Assembly (NCBI RefSeq): GCF_016698645.1
Contig: NZ_CP068047.1
Span: 2,205,001 to 2,269,000, forward strand
Length of the DNA: 64,000 nucleotides
Reading direction: 5' to 3'
Source: Devosia oryziradicis
Lineage (GTDB): Bacteria; Pseudomonadota; Alphaproteobacteria; Rhizobiales; Devosiaceae
This document shows positions 49,008 through 57,656 of this stretch, piece by piece. The first letter of the stretch is position 1; every line of letters begins with the position of its first letter. The position numbers and the translations under genes are program-made. The notes beneath the pieces were generated by a model. The model ran no database searches and had not been told where the DNA came from. It was given only the letters and a program-made list of their open reading frames with translations.

Positions 49008-49963
49008 GCAAGGTCGTCGTCATTGGCGCCACCGGGCATATCGGCACCTATCTGATACCGCGTCTGGTCATGGCGGGCCACGACGTCACCGCAATCAGCC
49101 GCGGCGTTGCCAGGCCCTACCAGCAGAGCGCCGTCTGGCGCCATGTCACATCGGTGACCATCGATCGCGAGGCCGAGGAGCCAAAGGGCCGGTTCGGCCA
49201 AGCCATTGCAGCCCTGGGCGCGGATATCGTGGTGGACCTGATCTGCTTTACCGAGGCCAGCAATTGTCAGATTGCCGATGCCCTCGAGGGTGGGGTCAGC
49301 CACTTCATCCATATCGGCACCATCTGGACGCATGGCCACGCAACGGTCGTTCCGACCCCGGAATCGGCAGCCAAGTTTCCCTTTGGCGACTACGGCACTG
49401 CCAAGGCCGCGATAGAAGCGGACCTTCTGTCGCGCGCCAGGATGCGCGGGTTCCCCGCCACCATCGTGCACCCGGGCCATATCGTCGGTCCCGGCTGGGC
49501 GCCGCTCAACCCGGCCGGACATTTCAATCCTGCCGTGTTCAGCACCATCGCTCGCGGCGACACGCTGCCGCTGCCCAATTTCGGGCTTGAAACGGTGCAC
49601 CATGTGCATGCCGATGACGTGGCGCAGGTGGTTATGCGGGCCATCGACACGCGGTCCGCGGCGGTCGGCGAGAGCTTCCACGCCGTCTCGGACGCTGCCG
49701 TAACGCTTCGCGGCTATGCCGAGGCGATGTATCGCTGGTTTGGCCATGAGCCCAGGCTCAGCTTTGCCGGGTTCGAGGAATGGGCGAAGTCGCAGGACGC
49801 CGACGAAGCCAAGGCGACCTGGGAGCATATCGCCCGATCGCCCAACTGTTCGATCGAAAAGGGCCGGCGGCTGCTCGGCTACGCGCCGCGCTACACCTCG
49901 CTCGAAGCCGCGCAGGAGGCGGTCACCTGGCTTATCTCCGACGGCCAGGTACAAGGGCGCTGA
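49004..49963 (+). CDS. NAD(P)-dependent epimerase/dehydratase-like SDR
   Basis: Extended SDR protein of 319 residues. The Rossmann motif is VVVIGATGHIGTYLIPRL (GATGHIG near residues 8-14), and the active-site YxxxK is present as YGTAK. HPGHIVGPGWAPLNPAGH resembles sugar-nucleotide epimerases and atypical reductases. Substrate unknown; the isolated setting gives no clue. Start overlaps the DUF4169 stop. Confidence 0.85.
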   Translation: MSKVVVIGATGHIGTYLIPRLVMAGHDVTAISRGVARPYQQSAVWRHVTSVTIDREAEEPKGRFGQAIAALGADIVVDLICFTEASNCQIADALEGGVSHFIHIGTIWTHGHATVVPTPESAAKFPFGDYGTAKAAIEADLLSRARMRGFPATIVHPGHIVGPGWAPLNPAGHFNPAVFSTIARGDTLPLPNFGLETVHHVHADDVAQVVMRAIDTRSAAVGESFHAVSDAAVTLRGYAEAMYRWFGHEPRLSFAGFEEWAKSQDADEAKATWEHIARSPNCSIEKGRRLLGYAPRYTSLEAAQEAVTWLISDGQVQGR

Positions 49964-49977
49964 TCCGCCTAGTGGGC

Positions 49978-50409
49978 CTACCAGTTCACCTGGCAGACGC
50001 CGCCCTTGGGCTGAAACTGCATGCTGTCGGCGGTGTACTGGAAGATCTCCAGCTTCACGCCGTTGGGGTCCTTGGTCCAGGCCTGCCAGGTGCCGTCGAC
50101 GCCAAGCTTCTTGTCGGTAATCTCGATGCCCTGGCTGCGCACATGCGCCAGCAGCCCATCGATATCCTCAGTCTCAAGGCAGATGTGGTTGATCTGGTTC
50201 TTCTCGTCAAAACTCGATTCCGCCTTGCGGAACACCTCGATGAAGCTGCGCTGGCCCAGGTCGAGATAGAAGCCGATCCAGTCCTCGCCGCGCTTGAAGT
50301 CGAACGCCTTGGCGATGCCGAAAACGTCGCGATAGAAGGCCTCTGTTGCCGCCAGGTCGTGGGCGAAAATACAGGTATGGGCGACCTGTGTGATGAACGG
50401 CTTGGTCAT
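49978..50409 (-). CDS. VOC (glyoxalase/bleomycin-resistance) superfamily protein
   Basis: A 143-residue VOC metalloprotein. AHTCIFAHDLAATEAFYRDVFG begins the first beta-alpha module and NHICLETEDIDGLLAHVRSQG the second; ending DPNGVKLEIFQYT supplies the metal-binding Glu. The His in VAHTCI and NHICL plus this Glu fit a lactoylglutathione-lyase-like site, but many functions share this fold. I start at ATG 50409; upstream frame is unlikely. Confidence 0.85.
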   Translation of the reverse strand: MTKPFITQVAHTCIFAHDLAATEAFYRDVFGIAKAFDFKRGEDWIGFYLDLGQRSFIEVFRKAESSFDEKNQINHICLETEDIDGLLAHVRSQGIEITDKKLGVDGTWQAWTKDPNGVKLEIFQYTADSMQFQPKGGVCQVNW

Positions 50410-50540
50410 GATTGCTCGCTGCGTTATCGCTAATACAAATAGGGGTAACCCGAAGAGGCAATGGCCGCAAGCCTGCATCCACCAGACTTGACGGCCGAGG
50501 GGGCATCTCGCGACAATCGGCCAGTGTGGAGGGGCGAGCG

Positions 50541-51008
50541 ATGGTGGACGCAACAGGATATGTCGTAGCACCCGGTGCTGGAAATACCTGGAACATGGAG
50601 CCCGGCCGTCCAGCTGTATTCAAGCTGCTCAGCCAGGATACGGGCTGCAGCATCGCCGTTTTCGAGGAAACCGTGCCTGCAGGAGCGGGAACCCCGCTCC
50701 ACCGGCACCGTAACAGCGACGAAGTGCTCCTTGTGCAGCGCGGAGAGTTTTCCTTTCGCCTGGGTGAAACGCAGATGCAGGTTTCGGCGGGCGCCTGGGT
50801 TTTCATCCCGCGCGGGTCGATCCATGGCTGGCGCAACATTGGCGCGGAAGAGGGGCAACTCGCCAACATCTTTGCGCCCGCGACCGACGCGGCAGCCTTC
50901 GAGGAAATGCGAATGCAGGGCAGGCCCGTGCCCGAAATCGACCCGGCGGTGCGCGATGAGATCTTCCAGCGCAATGGCTACGAATTCATCACTTGGGACT
51001 GGTCGTAA
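50541..51008 (+). CDS. Cupin-domain protein
   Basis: A 155-residue single-domain cupin. The metal-binding motif 1 is TPLHRHRNSDEVLLVQRGEFSFRLG, followed by motif 2 AWVFIPRGSIHGWRNIG. The start at ATG 50541 is supported by GGAGGGG 6 bases upstream; the longer frame covers the divergent promoter. Function unknown, possibly an isomerase, dioxygenase or sugar-binding protein. Confidence 0.85.
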   Translation: MVDATGYVVAPGAGNTWNMEPGRPAVFKLLSQDTGCSIAVFEETVPAGAGTPLHRHRNSDEVLLVQRGEFSFRLGETQMQVSAGAWVFIPRGSIHGWRNIGAEEGQLANIFAPATDAAAFEEMRMQGRPVPEIDPAVRDEIFQRNGYEFITWDWS

Positions 51009-52433
<1,425 letters not shown>

Positions 52434-52437
52434 GCCC

Positions 52438-52973
52438 TTGGCGGTCGGCCCCGACCGCCTCATCGAACGCGGCGGCAATGTCACCATTGTCGCCGCGAAT
52501 TCGTTTCTGCTCGACGCTGTCGAAGTCGGCAGCGCGAAGCTGGCCGAAGCGCTGGGTGTCGCGCCGCCTGGCTCATGGCCGCCGCTCTACAACGAGCCGG
52601 AAGTCTTTGCCTGGATCCGCGGCATGAGGGAGCGGCACCCTGGCGCCCCGGGCTGGTCACCTGGTTCATCGTGGCCGATGGCCAGCTCTGTGGCACTTGC
52701 GGATACAAGGGCCCGCCTTCGGCCGATGGAAGCGTCGAGATCGGTTATTCCGTCATTCCCGAGTGCCAGCGCCGCGGCATTGCGAGCAACGCCGTGGAAC
52801 TGCTGGTGGCGCGTGCCTTCCGGGACGAGACGGTAACAGCCGTCCGCGCCGAAACACTGGCCGACGGCACCGCTTCGCAAGGCGTCCTCCGGCGCTGTGG
52901 CTTTCTGGCCGCGGGCTCCTATATCGATCCGGACGAGGGCGAGATCCTCCGTTTCGAACGCCGCAGGAGTTGA
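52438..52973 (+). pseudogene. GNAT-family N-acetyltransferase broken by a -1 frameshift
   Basis: Two overlapping frames make one acetyltransferase. The first (from TTG 52438: VGPDRLIERGGNVTIVAANS ... YNEPEVFAWIRGMRERHP) stops matching near 52645. The protein continues in the frame one base back (LVTWFIVADGQLCGTCGYKG ... ), which contains the acetyl-CoA motif PECQRRGIAS and ends at 52973. Adding one G in the GCCCCGGG run at 52645-52652 restores a 178-residue GNAT. Either a real loss-of-function mutation or a sequencing error in a homopolymer-like run. Confidence 0.8.
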
Positions 52974-52979
52974 TGGACG

Positions 52980-53921
52980 ATGCGAGCCTTGGTGCAGGAC
53001 CGCTATGGAGCGCCCGAGGACGTCCTTCGGCTGGAGGAGGTTCCAATGCCGCAGCCCAAGGCGGGCGAGGTCTTGGTCCGCGTCCATGCCGCGTCGCTCA
53101 ATTCCTGGGATTGGGACCTATTGGCGGGCACGCCGATGGGACGGATCATGGGCCCGTTCAAGCCGCCATTTCGCACACTGGGCGCCGATATCGCCGGAAC
53201 CATCGAGGCGGTCGGGCAGGGGGTGACGGCATTCGCGGTCGGCGACAAGGTCTTCGGCGATCTTTCCGAAGGCAAGTGGGGCGGTCTGGCCGATTTCGTC
53301 GTGGCCGCCGCATCCGCGCTTGCGCCGATGCCGGCGGGCCTGTCCTTTGAAGACGCTGCCGCCCTGCCGCAAGCCGGCAGTCTTGCCCTGCAGGCGATCC
53401 GCAGGCGGCCCGATCTGGGTCCGGCGGATACCGTGCTCGTCAACGGCGCAGCCGGTGGCGTTGGCACCTTTGCCATCCAGCTGGCCAAGCAGATCGGTGC
53501 GCGCGTGGTGGCGGTCGATCGCGGCGACAAGCGCGATGCCGTCATGGCCCTGGGCGCGGACGATTTCCTTGATTATCGCAGGACCGACTATACCGCGGTG
53601 GCCGATCGCTACACGCTGATCATCGACATGGTGGCCAATCGGCCTGCCCGGCACTATGCCCGGTGCCTGCGGCCGGGCGGCGACTTCGTCGCTATCGGCG
53701 GTACCTATGGCGGTCTCATCGGCGTCGCCTTGTCGGGCTTGGTCCGACGCAAGCGCAGGCTGGGCGTGCTGGTTTACAAGGCCGCACCCGCCGACAGCCT
53801 AGCGCTTACCGGCCTCGTGCGTCCCGTCGTCGATGGCATCTATCCGCTGTCCCTGGGCGCAGCCGCGTTCCGCCGCCTCGGCAATGGGGACCATGTCGGC
53901 AAGATCATCATAACGCCCTGA
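52980..53921 (+). CDS. Medium-chain dehydrogenase/reductase, quinone-oxidoreductase-like
   Basis: Zinc-independent MDR protein of 313 residues. MRALVQDRYGAPEDVLRLEEVPMP starts the GroES-like domain, LGADIAGTIEAVGQGVTAFAVGDKVFG is conserved, and the NAD(P)-binding motif is LVNGAAGGVGTFAIQLAKQIGARVVAV. Substrate unknown, likely a quinone or activated alkene. It follows the broken GNAT gene by 6 bases with RBS AGGAG in the GNAT 3' end. Confidence 0.9.
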   Translation: MRALVQDRYGAPEDVLRLEEVPMPQPKAGEVLVRVHAASLNSWDWDLLAGTPMGRIMGPFKPPFRTLGADIAGTIEAVGQGVTAFAVGDKVFGDLSEGKWGGLADFVVAAASALAPMPAGLSFEDAAALPQAGSLALQAIRRRPDLGPADTVLVNGAAGGVGTFAIQLAKQIGARVVAVDRGDKRDAVMALGADDFLDYRRTDYTAVADRYTLIIDMVANRPARHYARCLRPGGDFVAIGGTYGGLIGVALSGLVRRKRRLGVLVYKAAPADSLALTGLVRPVVDGIYPLSLGAAAFRRLGNGDHVGKIIITP

Positions 53922-53935
53922 GGCGTGTGCAATCG

Positions 53936-55411
53936 CTATTGGAACGCCGTCTCGGCAAAGCTGCGCAATTTCCGCGAGTGCAGCCGCTCCGCGGGCTGGT
54001 CGCGCAGGATTTCCATCGCCCGCAGCCCGATCTGCAGATGGCGATTAACCTGGGTGCGATAGAAGTCGGAAGCCATGCCGGGCAGCTTCAGTTCGCCATG
54101 CAGCGGCTTGTCCGACACGCAGAGTAGCGTCCCATAGGGTACGCGGAAGCGGAAGCCGTTGGCGGCAATGGTCGCGCTTTCCATATCGAGCGCCACGGCG
54201 CGGGACTGGCTGAGTTGTCGCACGATCTCGGCCTGGTCGCGCAACTCCCAGTTGCGGTTGTCGAAGGTCGCGACCGTGCCGGTGCGCATGATCTTCTTGG
54301 TCTCGATGCCCTCGGTATCGGTGATTTCGTGCACCGCCTGTTCGAGCGCCACCTGCACTTCGGCCAATGCCGGCACCGGCACGGTCAGGGGCAGGTCGGC
54401 GTCCAGCACGTGGTCTTCGCGCACATAGGCGTGGGCCAGCACATAGTCACCCAGTTCCTGGGAATTGCGCAGGCCGGCGCAATGGCCGAGCATGATCCAG
54501 ACATGCGGGCGCAGTACGGCAATGTGGTCGGTTATGGTCTTGGCGTTGGACGGACCCACGCCGATATTGACCATGGTGATGCCCCGGCCGCGATCGGCAG
54601 TCAGGTGATAGGCGGGCATTTGCGGCGCGCGCACCGGAGCCGTGCCGGCCGTGCTGCCGCCACGCAGGGCATTGTCCGTCACCACGTTGCCCGGCTCGAT
54701 GAAGCTTTCGTAGTGCGGATGCCCTTCGGCCATGTACTGCTTGGCTATGCGGCAGAACTCGTCGATGTAGAAGGCATAGTTCGTGAAGATGACGAAGTTC
54801 TGGAAATGGCGGGCGTCTGTGCCGGTATAGTGGCTCAGCCGAAAGAGCGAATAGTCGACGCGCGGCGCGGTAAACGCCGATAGCGGGTAGGGTCCGCCCT
54901 TGGGCGGCACAAAGGTGCCGTTTGCGATCTCGTCGTCCGTATTGCCGAGGTCGGGCGCGTCAAACACATCGCGCAAGGGAATGTTGAGGGCGTTCAGGGC
55001 CTCGCCATCGATGCGCTCGCTGGGATTGACGGCGAAGTGCAGCGGAATGGGCGTATCGCTCTCGGTGATGTCGATCGTGCCGCCATGGTTCTTGAGGATG
55101 GCAATGAACTGCTCCTGGAAATAGGTGCGGAACAGGTCGGGCGCGGTCACCGTGGTACGATAGAGCCCTGGCGTGTGGAGAAATCCATAGGGCAGGGTGC
55201 TCTCGTGCTTGCTGTAGCTGGTGGAGCGGACTTCCACCTGGGGATAGCAGGCGCGCACCTTACCGTCGGGAATGATGCCCTTTGCCAGCGCGGCGAGGTG
55301 GCCTCGAATGAAACCGGTATTCCGGTGGTAGAGCTCGGCCAGATAGTCCCAAGCCTTCTCCGGGTCGGTGAAGGACTGCTTTTCGAGGCGGGGAGGGCTG
55401 ATCGTGGTCAT
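53936..55411 (-). CDS. amn: AMP nucleosidase
   Basis: Hydrolyses AMP to adenine and ribose 5-phosphate, 491 residues, full length. The N-terminal Amn regulatory domain includes YPQVEVRSTSYSKHESTLPYGFLHTPGLY, and the C-terminal purine-nucleoside-phosphorylase-like domain carries VNIGVGPSNAKTITDHIAVLRPHVWIMLGHCAGLRNSQ and the substrate loop AVALDMESATIAANGFRFRVPYGTLLCVSD. It converges on the MDR gene with a 14-base gap. Cellular role: adenylate pool control. Confidence 0.95.
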   Translation of the reverse strand: MTTISPPRLEKQSFTDPEKAWDYLAELYHRNTGFIRGHLAALAKGIIPDGKVRACYPQVEVRSTSYSKHESTLPYGFLHTPGLYRTTVTAPDLFRTYFQEQFIAILKNHGGTIDITESDTPIPLHFAVNPSERIDGEALNALNIPLRDVFDAPDLGNTDDEIANGTFVPPKGGPYPLSAFTAPRVDYSLFRLSHYTGTDARHFQNFVIFTNYAFYIDEFCRIAKQYMAEGHPHYESFIEPGNVVTDNALRGGSTAGTAPVRAPQMPAYHLTADRGRGITMVNIGVGPSNAKTITDHIAVLRPHVWIMLGHCAGLRNSQELGDYVLAHAYVREDHVLDADLPLTVPVPALAEVQVALEQAVHEITDTEGIETKKIMRTGTVATFDNRNWELRDQAEIVRQLSQSRAVALDMESATIAANGFRFRVPYGTLLCVSDKPLHGELKLPGMASDFYRTQVNRHLQIGLRAMEILRDQPAERLHSRKLRSFAETAFQ

Positions 55412-55859
55412 GTGGCTCTTTCTGTTGCAGGTTCCGGATTGAACCTGCCGTCTTGCGGAATCGCGCTGGATTGTCGCGCAGCGTCTAGCCTTCCTGCATG
55501 ACAGTTTCGCGGCGGCGCTTCAACAGTGCGACCAGCTCCCGTCACGTTTCACATCGGTGTGAAGGGCACTTTTCTCGCCGCATTTACCCACCATCTCTTC
55601 ATGCAGTTCACTGGCACGGCAAGCGACCCATGCAGCTGGTGAGCGAGGAATGTTGTGTCGGCCGCTTGTCCCCCAAGCCCTCAACAGCGCGGTCGGCCAG
55701 TATTCCACAAGGCTGCAATGACAGTGATGTCGTTGCAGCCTTTTTCGTTGATGCGTGTCGCTTTTATTTGGCCAGGTGTCGCTCGGCCCATGGACGGCGT
55801 GGCCGGCTTTTTCTATTGCTGCCGCGCAAATGCAGTTCCATTCCTCGCGAGGTGCTCCG
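55412..55859 (+). ncRNA. 448-bp gap with candidate small RNA ending at 55745
   Basis: No convincing protein gene lies between divergent amn (minus) and folD. On the plus strand, a strong intrinsic terminator at 55709-55745 has no gene in front of it. Before it is a hairpin with a C-rich loop: GCTTG-TCCCC-CAAGC (55664-55678), and further up TTCACA-TCGG-TGTGAA (55548-55563). C-rich loops that pair with Shine-Dalgarno sequences are typical of alphaproteobacterial small RNAs. The 5' end is not defined, and I could not find a clear promoter; the RNA would start somewhere between about 55500 and 55660. Confidence 0.5.
55709..55745 (+). terminator. Orphan intrinsic terminator upstream of folD
   Basis: AAGGCTGCAATGACA pairs with TGTCGTTGCAGCCTT over 15 bp (one G-T pair) around a GTGA tetraloop, followed by TTTTT within 55739-55745. 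It is one of the strongest stems in the window yet ends no annotated gene; on the minus strand no T run follows. Confidence 0.9.
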
Positions 55860-56762
55860 ATGGCAGCCAAAATCATTGACGGCAAGAGCTTTGCCGCGGG
55901 CCTGCGCGGCCGCATTGCCGACCATGTGGTCCGCCTCAAAGCCGAGCACGGCATTACGCCTGGCCTCGCCGTCGTCATCGTTGGTCATGACCCCGGCAGC
56001 CAGGTCTATGTGGCGCAAAAGGCCAAGCAGACCGTCGAGATGGGCATGCATTCGGAGAAGTATGAGCTTCCCGAGGATACCAGCGAGGCCGACGTGTTGG
56101 CGCTGGTTCGAAAGCTCAATGCCGATCCGGCTATTCACGGCATCCTGGTACAACTGCCCGTGCCCAAGCAGATCGATCCGCTCAAGATCATCGACACCAT
56201 CGATCCAGCCAAGGACGTCGATTGCTTCACCCCCGCCAGCGTCGGCAAGCTTGCCATCGGCCTGCCGGGCCCCGTTTCCTGTACCCCCCTCGGGTGCCTG
56301 ATGTTGCTGCGCGATACGCTGGGCGACCTGTCGGGCCTTCATGCCGTCGTCGTCGGTCGCTCCAACCTGGTGGGCAAGCCGATCGCCCAGTTGCTGCTGC
56401 GCGAGAGCTGCACCGTCACCATCGCGCATTCGAGGACGCGCAACCTGCCTGACCTGGTCCGGCAGGCCGACATCGTCATCGCCGCCGTGGGTCGACCGGA
56501 AATGATAAGGGGTGACTGGATCAAGCCGGGCGCCACGGTCATCGACGTGGGCATCAACCGCATCGACGCGCCGGAACGCGGTGAAGGCAAGACGCGCCTA
56601 CTGGGTGACGTGGCCTACAAGGAAGCTGCCGAAGTTGCCGGCGCCATCACGCCTGTCCCGGGCGGCGTCGGCCCGATGACGATTGCGTGCCTGTTGGCCA
56701 ATACGGTCACGACCGCGTCGCTGATCCATGGCCTGGTCCCACCGAGCGACCTCACCGCATGA
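55860..56762 (+). CDS. folD: Methylenetetrahydrofolate dehydrogenase/cyclohydrolase
   Basis: Bifunctional folate enzyme of 300 residues. [17 protein letters not shown] contains the active-site Tyr and Lys, [30 protein letters not shown] and [12 protein letters not shown] are conserved, and [18 protein letters not shown] is the NADP site; [20 protein letters not shown] is the C-terminal signature. I start at ATG 55860 ([12 protein letters not shown]), with GAGGT 6 bases upstream. It overlaps a DUF1643 gene by 4 bases. Confidence 0.96.
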   Translation: MAAKIIDGKSFAAGLRGRIADHVVRLKAEHGITPGLAVVIVGHDPGSQVYVAQKAKQTVEMGMHSEKYELPEDTSEADVLALVRKLNADPAIHGILVQLPVPKQIDPLKIIDTIDPAKDVDCFTPASVGKLAIGLPGPVSCTPLGCLMLLRDTLGDLSGLHAVVVGRSNLVGKPIAQLLLRESCTVTIAHSRTRNLPDLVRQADIVIAAVGRPEMIRGDWIKPGATVIDVGINRIDAPERGEGKTRLLGDVAYKEAAEVAGAITPVPGGVGPMTIACLLANTVTTASLIHGLVPPSDLTA

Positions 56763-57307
56763 CCTTGGACACCCACGACCCCGGCGGCAAGGTTCGCCTG
56801 CCGCTGATGCCGGGCGTCAAGGGAGACGCTACATTCAGCGCCGACGCCCGCTACCGCCAGTTGATGCGGCGCTGGACCGGGGAGCATTTCCCCGACCGCT
56901 ATGTCCTGTTCATCGGCATGAATCCGAGCACCGCCGACGCGACGGCCAACGACCCGACCTGCGCGCGCGAATGGACCTTCGCCCAGCGCGAAGGCTACTC
57001 GGCGATGATCAAGGCCAATGTGGGTGACTACCGGGCGACAGATCCCAAGATGCTGCTGGCGCCGGGAGTCGTCGCGGTCTCCGAAGCCAACCTCCCTGCG
57101 ATCCGCAAGGCAGCGGCGGGGGCAGACCTGGTTGTGCTATGCCATGGCAAGCTCAACAAGGCCCTGGCTCCGGCTGGCAAGGCGATGGTCGAGGCGCTAC
57201 GGGCCGACGGTATCGACCTGTGGTGCTTTGGCACCAATGGCGATGGTTCGCCCAAGCACCCGCTGTACCTCAGGGCAGATACGGCGCTGGTGCGGTTCTC
57301 AGGCTAG
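56759..57307 (+). CDS. DUF1643 family protein
   Basis: A 182-residue cytoplasmic protein with the DUF1643 hallmark [20 protein letters not shown] and further [24 protein letters not shown]. Family members have a fold related to uracil-DNA glycosylase-like proteins, from memory; function unknown. The ATG overlaps the folD stop (ATGA). The 3' end overlaps the convergent CobW-like gene by 4 bases. Confidence 0.85.
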   Translation: MTLDTHDPGGKVRLPLMPGVKGDATFSADARYRQLMRRWTGEHFPDRYVLFIGMNPSTADATANDPTCAREWTFAQREGYSAMIKANVGDYRATDPKMLLAPGVVAVSEANLPAIRKAAAGADLVVLCHGKLNKALAPAGKAMVEALRADGIDLWCFGTNGDGSPKHPLYLRADTALVRFSG

Positions 57308-57654
57308 GCGGCTCCGGCCAGGACAAACAACCGCGCCACCGTGTGGTCCCGCAGCGCCTGCGCGGGCAGCTTGCCCTGCAGTGCAGCGATGACCACCGCC
57401 GGGTCGGGCACGGCACTGGCGTCAACGACGACGCGCCGAAACGCCGGTCGCAGCCCCTGCTTGGCTTGTTCGAGCAAATCGAACAGCAGCGCTCGAACAT
57501 CGGTCCGCATGGCGCAGGCGACGCAACTGGCTCCGTCCGCGTGCCCGTGCCCCGAATTGGCCGGCAGGCGGAGGAGAACCGTGTCGGCGTCGAGCGCAAG
57601 AAGGCGCTTGGACTCGGTGACGATCGTGACGGGTATTTGATCGATCTTGGCCAT
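57304..57654 (-). CDS. Shortened CobW/G3E-like protein lacking the P-loop, coupled to metH
   Basis: A 116-residue protein that aligns by eye with the N-terminal half of CobW/YjiA GTPases. IPVTIVT (7-13) matches the strand before the P-loop. CVAC (44-47) sits where G3E proteins have their metal-binding CxCC, followed by TDVRALLFDLLEQ. RRVVVDASAVPDPAVVIAAL (73-92) matches the LVIECTGMADP region. The GxxGxGKT loop is gone; a short segment with His-Gly-His (36-38) joins the two parts, and the C-terminal domain is absent. The start lies 2 bases after the metH stop, with GGAG ending just before that stop. It cannot hydrolyse GTP in the usual way. Confidence 0.75.
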   Translation of the reverse strand: MAKIDQIPVTIVTESKRLLALDADTVLLRLPANSGHGHADGASCVACAMRTDVRALLFDLLEQAKQGLRPAFRRVVVDASAVPDPAVVIAALQGKLPAQALRDHTVARLFVLAGAA

Positions 57655-57656
57655 TG

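Noticed and set aside
55498..56301. 267-codon plus-strand ORF across the amn-folD gap into folD
   Set aside because: Passes through the orphan terminator and runs out of frame through folD; no domain.
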